A stretch of DNA of 64,000 nt, from positions 186,001 to 250,000 of the forward strand of contig NZ_QJRL01000003.1 in the NCBI RefSeq assembly GCF_003205205.1, in the 5' to 3' direction. The position numbers and the translations under genes are program-made. The DNA comes from Pseudomonas sp. LB-090624 (GTDB taxonomy: Bacteria > Pseudomonadota > Gammaproteobacteria > Pseudomonadales > Pseudomonadaceae). Shown here piece by piece: positions 18,366 through 27,016 of this stretch (position 1 is its first letter; each line of letters starts with the position of its first letter). The notes beneath the pieces are model-generated. The model saw nothing but the letters and a program-made list of their open reading frames with translations, did no database searches and was not told the DNA's origin.

Positions 18366-19358
18366 ATGCTGCACAGCCACCTGACCACCCTCAACGCGGT
18401 TTCGCTGATCCTCAACGTCTTCCAGGCAGACGGTTGCGAGGCTTCGGCGCTGTTGGCCGGCAGCGGCATCGGCCCGGCAGACCTAGGGCTCACCGATGCG
18501 CGCATCACTACCCAGCAGGAACTGCAGGTGTGCGCCAATGCCGTGGCCCGGCGCGAGGACATCGGCCTGGAACTGGGCCAACGCATGCATGTGTCATGCT
18601 ACGGCATGCTCGGTTACGCCTTGCTCTCCAGTGCCACTTTGGGTGACGCCCTGCGCCTGGCGTTGCAGTATCCGGCACTGCTGGGAACAGTCTTCAAGCT
18701 GCGCTTGCGCGACGATGGGCAGCGCGTGTGGTTCAGCGCCAGCGATTATCACGACAGCCCGGCGCTGAGCGCTTTCAACGCCGAATTCTGCCTGGTGTCG
18801 TTGAAGGTTATCTGCGACGACCTGCTCGGCCGCCCACTACCACTGCTGGGGGCCCGCTTCGAACACCCTCGCCCGGGTTACCATATGCGCTATGCCGGTG
18901 CTTTCCAGTGCCCCATAAGTTTCGCTGCCGAGGACAACGCCTTCGCTTTCGAAAGGCGCTGGCTAGAGATGCCGTTGCCGCTGGCCGACCCGATCACCCA
19001 CAAGGCCATGAGCGAACGCTGCCGACGCCTGAACCTGGAGTTCACCGGCCGGCAGGCCTGGCTGGGGAAAATTCGCCAATTGCTGGCGCAGCAACTGGAC
19101 GCGGCCCCGGGGCTGGAAGGGCTGGCGCGGCAGATGAACTGCTCGTCGCGCACCCTGCGCCGGCATTTGCAGGCGCAGGGCTGCAGTTATCAACAGTTGC
19201 TGGATGAACTGAGGTTCGAGCGGGCCAAGCAGTTGCTGGCAGACGAGCAGATGCCGATCTACCGGATTGCCGAGACCTTGGGGTTCAGTGAAACAGCCAG
19301 TTTTCGACATGCCTTCCAGCGCTGGAGCGGCGTGGCGCCCAGCCATTTTCGCGGTTGA
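18366..19358 (+). CDS. AraC-family transcriptional regulator (Arabinose_bd type)
   Basis: 330 residues from ATG 18366. The N-terminal two thirds resemble the arabinose-binding-like domain of OruR/ArgR-type AraC regulators (GYALLSSATLGDALRLALQYPALLG). The C-terminus has two helix-turn-helix motifs: LARQMNCSSRTLRRHLQAQG and IYRIAETLGFSETASFRHAF. A REP-like palindrome separates it from the polyamine deacetylase and binding protein genes, which it might regulate; this is inferred only from adjacency. Confidence 0.88.
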   Translation: MLHSHLTTLNAVSLILNVFQADGCEASALLAGSGIGPADLGLTDARITTQQELQVCANAVARREDIGLELGQRMHVSCYGMLGYALLSSATLGDALRLALQYPALLGTVFKLRLRDDGQRVWFSASDYHDSPALSAFNAEFCLVSLKVICDDLLGRPLPLLGARFEHPRPGYHMRYAGAFQCPISFAAEDNAFAFERRWLEMPLPLADPITHKAMSERCRRLNLEFTGRQAWLGKIRQLLAQQLDAAPGLEGLARQMNCSSRTLRRHLQAQGCSYQQLLDELRFERAKQLLADEQMPIYRIAETLGFSETASFRHAFQRWSGVAPSHFRG

Positions 19359-19367
19359 CCTGTTGCG

Positions 19368-19396
19368 CCCCCTTCGCCTGCGAGCCCGCGAAGGGG
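19368..19396. repeat. REP-like palindrome
   Basis: Arms CCCCTTCGC / GCGAAGGGG followed by CCGG, 10 bp after the AraC stop. Resembles Pseudomonas intergenic REP elements and may also stop transcription. Confidence 0.55.
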
Positions 19397-19520
19397 CCGG
19401 CACAAACAATGCGGCCAAACAGCTTGGCCATATCGATCCCCTTTTGGCCGTTTGCGTCGTTCTCCGTTACTGACCCGCCCATGACAATGGACCCACGCCA
19501 GTACCCACCGGAGAACAACA

Positions 19521-20564
19521 ATGCTGACGATCTATTCCGATGACCACCGCCTGCACCATGGCCGCTGCGAGCTGATCGACGGCAAGCTGATGCCCTGCTT
19601 CGAAATGCCTTCACGCGCTGACCATGTGCTCGATCAGGTGAAAAAGCGCAACCTGGGTGACATCCAAGGCCCCACCGACTTCGGCCGTGCGCCGCTGCTG
19701 CGTATCCACAGTGCCGACTACCTCGACTTCTTCGAAGGCGCCTGGGCGCGCTGGGCCGCCATGGGCCAGGAAGGCGACCTGCTGCCGTTCACCTGGCCTG
19801 CACGCACCCTACGCCAGGTAAAACCCACGGGCCTGCACGGCGAATTGGGCTACTACAGCTTCGACGCCGGCGCGCCGATTACCGCCGGTACCTGGCAGGC
19901 CGCCTACAGCGCCGCCCAGGTAGCCCTTACCGCTCAGGCAGCCATTCAGCAAGGCGCGCATTCCGCCTTTGCCCTGTGCCGCCCACCAGGGCATCACGCG
20001 GCTGGCGAAGTAATGGGTGGCTACTGCTACCTGAACAACGCCGCCATCGCCGCCCAGGCCTTCCTTGACCAGGGCCGGCGCAAGGTCGCCATCCTCGATG
20101 TCGACTACCACCATGGCAACGGCACCCAGGACATCTTCTACAGCCGCGACGACGTGTTTTTCGCCTCGATCCACGGCGACCCGCAGGACGAGTTCCCGTT
20201 CTTCCTCGGCTATGCCGATGAAACCGGTGAGGGTGCCGGCGAGGGCTGCAACATCAACTACCCCCTACCCGCCGGCAGCGACTGGGCCGCCTGGAGCACC
20301 GCCCTGGAAGATGCCTGCCAGCGCATCGCCCGCTATGACGCCGACGTGCTGGTGATATCGCTGGGCGTGGACACCTTCAAGGACGACCCGATCTCGCAGT
20401 TCAAGCTGGACAGCCCTGACTATCTGGAAATGGGCAAACGCATCGGTCAGCTCGGCAAGCCCACCCTGTTCGTGATGGAAGGCGGCTACGCTGTGGAAGA
20501 AATCGGTATCAACGCAGTCAATGTGCTGGAAGGCTTCCAGCGCGCCCAGCCAGGAGCCCGATAA
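19521..20564 (+). CDS. Acetylpolyamine amidohydrolase (histone-deacetylase family)
   Basis: 347 residues. Zinc-dependent deacetylase that removes acetyl groups from acetylputrescine, acetylcadaverine and similar. The HDAC-fold signatures are complete: [10 protein letters not shown] (tandem His), [14 protein letters not shown], and the zinc/catalytic site [11 protein letters not shown], followed by [10 protein letters not shown] and MEGGYAV. Its stop overlaps the ATG of the polyamine-binding protein by one base, coupling deacetylation to polyamine uptake. Confidence 0.93.
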   Translation: MLTIYSDDHRLHHGRCELIDGKLMPCFEMPSRADHVLDQVKKRNLGDIQGPTDFGRAPLLRIHSADYLDFFEGAWARWAAMGQEGDLLPFTWPARTLRQVKPTGLHGELGYYSFDAGAPITAGTWQAAYSAAQVALTAQAAIQQGAHSAFALCRPPGHHAAGEVMGGYCYLNNAAIAAQAFLDQGRRKVAILDVDYHHGNGTQDIFYSRDDVFFASIHGDPQDEFPFFLGYADETGEGAGEGCNINYPLPAGSDWAAWSTALEDACQRIARYDADVLVISLGVDTFKDDPISQFKLDSPDYLEMGKRIGQLGKPTLFVMEGGYAVEEIGINAVNVLEGFQRAQPGAR

Positions 20565-21667
20565 TGGTCCGACTCAAGCGCCTGCTCGCCCCGTTCATCG
20601 CTGCCACCCTGCTCACCGGAGCCCTGCAGGCCCAAGCCGAGCAGCGCACCCTGCGTGTGTATAACTGGTTCGATTACATCACCCCGCAGACCTTGACCGA
20701 CTTCCAGAAGGACAGCGGCGTCAAGCTGGTATACGACATCTTCGATACCAACGAGGCCTTGGAGGCCAAGCTGCTAACCGGCAATTCCGGCTATGACGTG
20801 GTGGTACCGTCCAACGTGTTCCTCGCCAAGCAGATCGAAGCCGGGGTATTCCAGCCGCTGGACCGCAGCAAGTTGCCGAACTGGCAGCACCTGGACCCGT
20901 CGCTGATGAAGTTGATAGAAGCCAACGACCCAGGCAACAAGTTTGCTGTCCCGTACATGTACGGCACCGTGCTGATCGGCTTCAACCCGGCCAAGGTCAA
21001 GGCTGCGCTGGGCGACAACGCACCGGTGGACAGCTGGGACCTGATTTTCAAGGAAGAGAACATCGCCAAGCTCAAGCAGTGCGGTGTATCCCTGCTCGAC
21101 TCGCCGTCCGAGATTCTGCCGTTGGCCCTACAGTATCTCGGCCTGCCACCGAACAGCGACAAACCGGCCGACTACAAGAAGGCCGAGGAGCTGATGCTGA
21201 AGATTCGTCCGCACATCACGTACTTCCACTCCTCGAAGTACATGGCTGACATGGCCAACGGCGATATCTGCGTGGCGGTGGGCTACAGCGGCAGCTTCTC
21301 GCAGGCCGCCAACCGCGCCAAGGAGGCAAAGAACGGCGTGGTGGTGGACATGCGCCTGCCCAAGGAGGGTGCGCCAATCTGGTTCGACATGCTGGCGATC
21401 CCTAAAAACGCGGCCAACCCGGATGATGCCCACGCGTTCATCAACTATCTGCTACGCCCAGAGGTGATTGCGCCGATCAGCGATTTTGTCGGCTACCCGA
21501 ACCCGAACAAAGATGCCACCGACAAGGTGAACCCGGCGATTCGCAACAACCCCAACCTGTACCCAACGCCGGAGGCAATGGCCAGGTTGTACACGCTCAA
21601 GCCGTTGGCCCGGGATGCCGAGCGGGCCAGGACTCGGGCCTGGACGCGGATCAAATCCGGGACCTGA
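20564..21667 (+). CDS. Polyamine ABC transporter substrate-binding protein (PotF/SpuD-like)
   Basis: 367 residues with a signal peptide ([25 protein letters not shown]). The mature start [15 protein letters not shown] and the motifs [24 protein letters not shown] and [11 protein letters not shown] are those of the PotF/SpuD putrescine-spermidine receptors. No ABC or permease genes follow, so it must share a transporter encoded elsewhere. Transcriptionally and functionally linked to the deacetylase upstream. Confidence 0.9.
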   Translation: MVRLKRLLAPFIAATLLTGALQAQAEQRTLRVYNWFDYITPQTLTDFQKDSGVKLVYDIFDTNEALEAKLLTGNSGYDVVVPSNVFLAKQIEAGVFQPLDRSKLPNWQHLDPSLMKLIEANDPGNKFAVPYMYGTVLIGFNPAKVKAALGDNAPVDSWDLIFKEENIAKLKQCGVSLLDSPSEILPLALQYLGLPPNSDKPADYKKAEELMLKIRPHITYFHSSKYMADMANGDICVAVGYSGSFSQAANRAKEAKNGVVVDMRLPKEGAPIWFDMLAIPKNAANPDDAHAFINYLLRPEVIAPISDFVGYPNPNKDATDKVNPAIRNNPNLYPTPEAMARLYTLKPLARDAERARTRAWTRIKSGT

Positions 21668-21676
21668 GTTTGCTTC

Positions 21677-21752
21677 TTCGCGGGTGAACCCACAGGGCGT
21701 GCGCCGACCTCAGATGCGGCGCAGCCCCTGTGAGAGCGGGTTCACCCGCGAA
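21677..21752. terminator. Large inverted repeat / bidirectional terminator with REP-like arms
   Basis: Perfect 15-bp arms TTCGCGGGTGAACCC / GGGTTCACCCGCGAA around a 46-nt core. It lies between the convergent polyamine-binding and MocR genes and overlaps the last codons of the latter. The arms carry the P. putida REP core. Confidence 0.65.
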
Positions 21753-23280
21753 ACGGCCGCCAAACCTTGCGCAATTTAATCAAGGCCTCGGCAATCTCCC
21801 CCTCCGGCACCGCAGCAAACCCCAGCACCAGCCCCGCGCGCTTATCCACAGGCACCTCGCTGTCCGCCAACCAGAAATTGCTTAGCGGCGTCACCTCCAC
21901 CCCTACTGCCTCGGCCTTGGCCACCAGCGCCTGCTCCAGCGCAAAGTTATCCACATCCACTTTGACATGCAGCCCCGCCGCCACCTCGGGCATGGCTCCC
22001 AAGCCCGGAACATCCACAGGCCAGCCGGCGCAGAGCACATTGCGCCGGCTCAACGCCGCTTTACGCATACGCCGTATATGCCGCTGAAAATGTCCACGGG
22101 CCATGAACTCGGCCATCACGCACTGGCTGCTGACCTCCGAATGTCGCACCGCCAGCGCCCTGCCTTGGCTAAAGGCCTGCGCCAACTGCGGTGGCAGTAC
22201 CAGGTAGCCCAGGCGCAGCGCCGGGAAGGCGATCTTGCCAAAGGTGCCGACGTACAGTACCCGACCATGCTGGTCTAGAGCTGCCAGCGGGGCAAGGGGC
22301 GCACCGCTGTAGCGGTACTCGCCATCGTAGTCATCCTCTATGACCCAGCCATCGTTGCGCTCAGCCCAGGCCAGCAACTCCAGACGACGTGCCAGGCTCA
22401 TGGTCACTCCGGTCGGGTACTGGTGCGCAGGTGTGACATAGACCAGTCGGCAATCGGCCACTTGCCCCAGCCGATTGCAGTCCATTCCCTCTTCATCCAC
22501 CGGCACACCGCACACCTTGGCACCCGCCAATGCAAAGGCGTGACCAGCCGCCCGATAGCCTGGGTTTTCCACAGCCACCGTGTCGCCAGGCTGCAACAGC
22601 AACTGTGCACAAAGGCTGATTGCCTGCTGCGCGCCACTGGTGATCACAATTTGTTCAGACGTGCAGCTCAACCCTCTTGACCGCCGCAGGTAGGCGGCGA
22701 CCAGCTCGCGCAATGCAGGCTCGCCTGCGGGGTCACCATAGCCCAAATGCGCAGGAGATGGATTGCGCCAGAAACCCGCCTGCAGCTTGGCCCAAACGTC
22801 AAATGGGAACAAATCGAACGCAGGTATGCCGACACGAAATGCACGTGGCGCGCCACTTCTCGGCGGCGGCAAGTGGTTATTTTTCAGGCGCTGCAAAGGC
22901 TCGCTGAGAGGACGCTTGCTGGATAAATCCTCAGTATCATCAGAGTAAAATGTGGATAAACCTGTTGATAACCCCCGGGATAACCCTGTGGATACTTGTG
23001 TGGATAATTTCGGCAGCCGACTGACATATGTGCCATCGCCGACCCGGCTCTCGATGTAGCCCTCGGCATAGAGTTGGTCGTAAGCACGCACTACGCTGTT
23101 GCGTGACAACGCCAGCATAGCGGCCAGATCACGACTGGCCGGCAACCGCGTGCCACTGCTCAGGCGCCCGTCCAGTACGCGTGCGCGTAGCGCCTGGTAG
23201 AGCTGCTGGCTCAGCCCGCGGCGACGATCCAAGGTGATCCCGGCGGGGTCGAAAGGCAGGATGAGGGGGCGTTCGCTCAT
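21742..23280 (-). CDS. MocR/PdxR-family regulator (GntR domain fused to PLP aminotransferase fold)
   Basis: 512 residues. The N-terminal GntR winged helix (GLSQQLYQALRARVLDGRLSSGTRLPASRDLA) is joined to a class I aminotransferase-like domain with the PLP-lysine region YVGTFGKIAFPALRLGY and VIEDDYDGEYRY. Such regulators bind pyridoxal phosphate, not as enzymes. The linker holds a repeated Leu-Ser-Thr pattern (STGLSRGLSTGLST), encoded by several DnaA-box-like 9-mers. Divergent from the PaiB-like flavoprotein gene, its likely target. Confidence 0.9.
   Translation of the reverse strand: MSERPLILPFDPAGITLDRRRGLSQQLYQALRARVLDGRLSSGTRLPASRDLAAMLALSRNSVVRAYDQLYAEGYIESRVGDGTYVSRLPKLSTQVSTGLSRGLSTGLSTFYSDDTEDLSSKRPLSEPLQRLKNNHLPPPRSGAPRAFRVGIPAFDLFPFDVWAKLQAGFWRNPSPAHLGYGDPAGEPALRELVAAYLRRSRGLSCTSEQIVITSGAQQAISLCAQLLLQPGDTVAVENPGYRAAGHAFALAGAKVCGVPVDEEGMDCNRLGQVADCRLVYVTPAHQYPTGVTMSLARRLELLAWAERNDGWVIEDDYDGEYRYSGAPLAPLAALDQHGRVLYVGTFGKIAFPALRLGYLVLPPQLAQAFSQGRALAVRHSEVSSQCVMAEFMARGHFQRHIRRMRKAALSRRNVLCAGWPVDVPGLGAMPEVAAGLHVKVDVDNFALEQALVAKAEAVGVEVTPLSNFWLADSEVPVDKRAGLVLGFAAVPEGEIAEALIKLRKVWRPFRG
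22951..23007. repeat. Cluster of DnaA-box-like 9-mers inside the MocR gene
   Basis: Within 57 bp: two perfect TGTGGATAA (22951-22959, 22999-23007) and two one-mismatch copies (22963-22971, 22987-22995). Two further perfect TTATCCACA lie at 21842-21850 and 21947-21955 in the same gene. They encode Leu-Ser-Thr in the MocR linker. Confidence 0.7.
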
Positions 23281-23370
23281 GGCATTGGACCTATGAAAAC
23301 AGCCTGGAATGGCTCTTACTCAGAACCAATAGCCTGCCTAGGATGAAGCCATTCGACAAGGACCCCAGCC

Positions 23371-24000
23371 ATGTACAACAGCAAGCCCCACCAGGAACAC
23401 GACCTCGCTCGCCTGCATCAGCACATGCTCGACACCCGCCTGGCCGTGCTGGTCAGTCACGGCGAACAGGGCCTGCTGGCCACGCACCTTCCGGTTCTGG
23501 TGGATACCACCGAGGGCGAATTCGGTACCGTCTATGCTCACCTGGCACGGGCCAACCGCCAATGGCAGGACCTGGCGTTGGGGGCTGAAGCGATGCTGGT
23601 GTTCCCGGGGGCCGATGCCTATGTCAGCCCCAGCTACTACCCGAGCAAGGCCGATAACCCCAAAGTGGTGCCGACCTGGAACTACCTGGCCGTGCACGCC
23701 TATGGCGCGGCTGATGTAATCCACGACGCGGAGCCACTGCTGGCGATTGTCAGCCGCCTGACCGACCGGCATGAGCGCGGCCGCAGTGAACCGTGGAAAG
23801 TCACCGATGCCCCCGCCGACTACCTCGACGGCATGCTGCGCGCCATTGTCGGTATTCGCCTGCCGATCACCCGCCTGCAAGGCGCGCGCAAGCTCAGCCA
23901 GAACCGCTCCGAACAGGACATCATCGGCGTGCGCGAAGGCCTGAGCGCCAGCCCCGATCAAATGGACAACCAACTCGCCGCGCACATGCGCCAACTGTAA
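23371..24000 (+). CDS. PaiB-like FMN-binding protein
   Basis: 209 residues. FMN-binding split-barrel family named after B. subtilis PaiB. Motifs: MYNSKPHQEHDL at the start, a Y-x-SPSYYPSK segment (YVSPSYYPSKADNPKVVPTWNY) and KLSQNRSEQD near the end, all typical. The family is annotated as a negative regulator but more likely acts as a flavin enzyme. Divergent from the MocR gene and followed closely by two acetyltransferase genes, a pai-like arrangement. Confidence 0.88.
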   Translation: MYNSKPHQEHDLARLHQHMLDTRLAVLVSHGEQGLLATHLPVLVDTTEGEFGTVYAHLARANRQWQDLALGAEAMLVFPGADAYVSPSYYPSKADNPKVVPTWNYLAVHAYGAADVIHDAEPLLAIVSRLTDRHERGRSEPWKVTDAPADYLDGMLRAIVGIRLPITRLQGARKLSQNRSEQDIIGVREGLSASPDQMDNQLAAHMRQL

Positions 24001-24012
24001 GGGAACAACCCC

Positions 24013-24459
24013 ATGCCCAGCGTTACCCGGCGCCCCGTCACCGCCCAAGATCACGCCGCCTGGCATGCCCTGTGGCAAGCCTACCTGCACTTCTACGAAA
24101 CCGAGATCGCCGATGACGTCAGCCTCAGCACCTGGCAGCGCCTGCTCGACCCCAGCGAACCCACCCATTCGGCGCTAGCCTGGATCGATGGCAAGGCCGT
24201 GGGTATGGTCAACTTCATCTACCATCGCTCCAACTGGAGCATCGAGAACTCCTGCTACCTGCAGGACCTATACGTGGATAGCACGCAGCGCGGACTGGGT
24301 ATTGGCCGCCAGCTGATCGAGCACGTCTACACCACTGCCAAGGCCGACAACTGCATCAAGGTGCACTGGCTGACCCACGAAACCAACGCCACCGCCATCA
24401 GCCTGTACCAACAGGTTGCCGAGCGCTCGGGCTTCATTCAATTCCGCAAAGGCTTGTAG
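24013..24459 (+). CDS. GNAT acetyltransferase
   Basis: 148 residues. Acetyl-CoA binding motif A is clear: LQDLYVDSTQRGLGIGRQLIEHV (R/Q-x-x-G-x-G/A). The C-terminal ATAISLYQQVAERSGFIQFRKGL completes the fold. Twelve bp after the PaiB-like gene, as in the B. subtilis paiA/paiB pair where PaiA acetylates polyamines; a polyamine substrate would fit the nearby polyamine genes but is inferred. Confidence 0.88.
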   Translation: MPSVTRRPVTAQDHAAWHALWQAYLHFYETEIADDVSLSTWQRLLDPSEPTHSALAWIDGKAVGMVNFIYHRSNWSIENSCYLQDLYVDSTQRGLGIGRQLIEHVYTTAKADNCIKVHWLTHETNATAISLYQQVAERSGFIQFRKGL

Positions 24460-24466
24460 GTTGAAC

Positions 24467-25138
24467 ATGACAGATGCACTGAACTGGAAACCCGCCGCAA
24501 CGCCCCAGGCCGAGCCGATAGAGGGCCGCTTCATTCGCCTTGAAAAGCTCGATCCCGCACGCCATGGCGATGACCTCTGGGAGGTATTGCAAGGCCCGGG
24601 CTCAGACCCCGTGCTATGGGACTACCTACCCTATGGCCCATTCAGCGAACGTGCCGCTTTCGACCGCTGGCTGGAAGGTAACGCCGCAGGCCGCGACCCG
24701 CTGTACTACACCGTCATCGACCGCCCCAGCGGCCAGGCCCAGGGAATTCTCAGCCTGATGTCGATCGTGCCCGACCACGGCCGCATCGAAATCGGCCACA
24801 TCGCCTTCGGCGCCGCCATGCAACGCACGCCAAAGGGTACCGAGGCGGTGTACCTGCTGGGCAAACTGGGCTTCGAGCTGGGCAACCGCCGGCTGGAATG
24901 GAAGTGCAATAATGCCAATGCCCGCTCCAAGCGCGCGGCGGAGCGCTTTGGTTTTGTGTTCGAAGGGGTGTTCCGCAAGCACCTGGTCGTGAAAGACCAC
25001 AACCGCGATACGGCGTGGTATTCGATTACCGATGATGAGTGGCCGCAAGTGGCTGCTGGGTTTGAGCGGTGGTTGAGCGAAACGAATCAGCAACCGGGTG
25101 GGCAGGTTGAAACCCTTGAGGTGTGCCGCAAAGGCTGA
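24467..25138 (+). CDS. GNAT acetyltransferase, RimJ/RimL type
   Basis: 223 residues from ATG 24467, seven bp after the previous stop, so same operon. The RimJ/RimL layout is visible: GRFIRLEKLDPARHGDDLW, IEIGHIAFGAAMQRTPKGTEAVYLL (motif A), then RLEWKCNNANARSKRAAERFGFVFEGVFRKHLVVKDHNRDTAWYSI. Acceptor unknown; probably a protein N-terminus or small amine. Confidence 0.88.
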   Translation: MTDALNWKPAATPQAEPIEGRFIRLEKLDPARHGDDLWEVLQGPGSDPVLWDYLPYGPFSERAAFDRWLEGNAAGRDPLYYTVIDRPSGQAQGILSLMSIVPDHGRIEIGHIAFGAAMQRTPKGTEAVYLLGKLGFELGNRRLEWKCNNANARSKRAAERFGFVFEGVFRKHLVVKDHNRDTAWYSITDDEWPQVAAGFERWLSETNQQPGGQVETLEVCRKG

Positions 25139-25196
25139 AAAAAAGGGGAGCATCCGCTCCCCAGAGGTAAACCGCTTGTAGATGAAGGGGGCTGAA

Positions 25197-27005
25197 TCAG
25201 CCCTCGATCTCGATCAGGATCTCACCCGGCGTCACACGGTCGCCTTTGGCCACATGGATGGCCACGACCTTGCCAGCGATGGCGGCCTGCACTTCGGTCT
25301 CCATCTTCATGGCTTCGGTGATCAGCACCGCTTGGCCGGCCTTGACCATGTCGCCTTCCTTGACCAGCACATCGACAATGTTGCCTGGCATGTTGGTGCT
25401 GACGTGGCCCGGCGCGCTCGCTTGCTTGCGCTTGCTGCCGCCACCGCCGACAAACTCGTTGAGCGGCTCGAACACCACTTCTTCCGGCATGCCGTCGATC
25501 GACAGGTAGAAGTGACGCTTGCCTTCGGCCTTCACACCCACGCCAGTAATGTCGACGCGGTAGGTTTCGCCATGCACGTCAATGACGAACTCGGTCGGTA
25601 CGCCTTCCCCGCCAGGGGCCGCCACGGCACCGGCTTCCGGAATCGGCAGCAGGGCTTCAGGGGTCAGCGTGCCGGCTTCGCGCTCTTCAAGGAACTTGCG
25701 GCCGATATCCGGGAACATGGCAAAGGTCAGCACGTCTTCTTCACAACGCGCCAGGGCGCCGATGTCGCCACGCAGCTTGGCCATTTCCGGCTTCAGCAGG
25801 TCGGCTGGGCGCACGTCGATCACTTCCTCGCTGCCGATGGCCTGGCGGCGCAGTTGCTCATTGACCACGCCCGGGGCCTTGCCGTAACCGCCTTGCAGGT
25901 ACAGCTTCACCTCGTTGGTGATGGTCTTGTAGCGCTCGCCGGCCAGCACGTTGAAGAACGCCTGGGTACCAACGATCTGCGAAGTCGGGGTTACCAACGG
26001 CGGGAAACCAAGGTCTTCACGCACACGCGGAATCTCGGCCAGTACTTCGTTCATGCGGTTGAGCGCGCCCTGCTCCTTGAGCTGGTTGGCGAGGTTGGAA
26101 ATCATGCCGCCCGGCACCTGGTTGACCTGCACACGCGTGTCCACGGCGGTGAACTCGCTTTCGAACTGGTGGTACTTCTTGCGCACGGCATAGAAGTACA
26201 GGCCGATTTCCTGCAGCAGCTCCAGGTCCAGGCCGGTGTCGAACTCGCTGCCTTTGAGCGCAGCAACCATCGACTCGGTACCCGGGTGGCTAGTGCCCCA
26301 GGCGAAGCTGGAGATAGCGGTGTCGATGTGGTCGGCGCCGTTTTCCACAGCCTTGAGCTGGCACATGGCAGCCAGGCCGGCGGTGTCGTGCGAGTGGATG
26401 AACACCGGCAGCGACTGCTCGGCCTTCAGCGCCCGGACGAGTTCGCCGGTAGCGAACGGCGTCAGCAGGCCGGCCATGTCCTTGATCGCGATCGAGTCAC
26501 AACCCATGGCTTCCATCTGCTTGGCCTGGTTCACGAAGGCTTCGATGGTATGCACCGGGCTGACGGTGTAGGCGATGGTGCCCTGAGCGTGTTTGCCAGC
26601 AGCCTTGACCGCCTCGATGGCCACACGCAGGTTACGCACATCGTTCATGGCGTCGAAAATGCGGAACACGTCAATGCCGTTGACCGCCGCCTTGGCAACG
26701 AAGGCCTTGACCACGTCATCGCTGTAGTGCCGGTAGCCCAGCAGGTTCTGGCCGCGCAGCAGCATTTGCAGGCGGGTGTTGGGCAGCGCTGCACGCAGCT
26801 TGCGCAGTCGCTCCCACGGGTCTTCCTTGAGGAAACGCACACAGGCGTCGAAAGTGGCGCCGCCCCACATTTCCAGCGACCAGTAGCCAACCTTGTCGAG
26901 CTTGTCGCAGATCGGCAGCATGTCTTCGGTACGCATGCGGGTAGCCAGCAGAGACTGGTGGGCGTCGCGCAGGATCGTGTCGGTTACGTGAATTTTCTTG
27001 GACAT
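25197..27005 (-). CDS. Pyruvate carboxylase subunit B / oxaloacetate decarboxylase alpha-like
   Basis: 602 residues from ATG 27005. Carboxyltransferase half of the two-subunit biotin-dependent pyruvate carboxylase (pyruvate to oxaloacetate). The N-terminal TIM barrel shows VTDTILRDAHQSLLATRMRTEDM and AIKDMAGLLTP; the C-terminal biotinyl domain ends with the biotin-lysine motif EAMKMET. Domain order is that of OadA, but pairing with the biotin carboxylase gene upstream and a PycR-like regulator points to anaplerotic pyruvate carboxylase. Named pycB/oadA in related strains. Confidence 0.93.
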   Translation of the reverse strand: MSKKIHVTDTILRDAHQSLLATRMRTEDMLPICDKLDKVGYWSLEMWGGATFDACVRFLKEDPWERLRKLRAALPNTRLQMLLRGQNLLGYRHYSDDVVKAFVAKAAVNGIDVFRIFDAMNDVRNLRVAIEAVKAAGKHAQGTIAYTVSPVHTIEAFVNQAKQMEAMGCDSIAIKDMAGLLTPFATGELVRALKAEQSLPVFIHSHDTAGLAAMCQLKAVENGADHIDTAISSFAWGTSHPGTESMVAALKGSEFDTGLDLELLQEIGLYFYAVRKKYHQFESEFTAVDTRVQVNQVPGGMISNLANQLKEQGALNRMNEVLAEIPRVREDLGFPPLVTPTSQIVGTQAFFNVLAGERYKTITNEVKLYLQGGYGKAPGVVNEQLRRQAIGSEEVIDVRPADLLKPEMAKLRGDIGALARCEEDVLTFAMFPDIGRKFLEEREAGTLTPEALLPIPEAGAVAAPGGEGVPTEFVIDVHGETYRVDITGVGVKAEGKRHFYLSIDGMPEEVVFEPLNEFVGGGGSKRKQASAPGHVSTNMPGNIVDVLVKEGDMVKAGQAVLITEAMKMETEVQAAIAGKVVAIHVAKGDRVTPGEILIEIEG

Positions 27006-27016
27006 TATGGGGTTCC

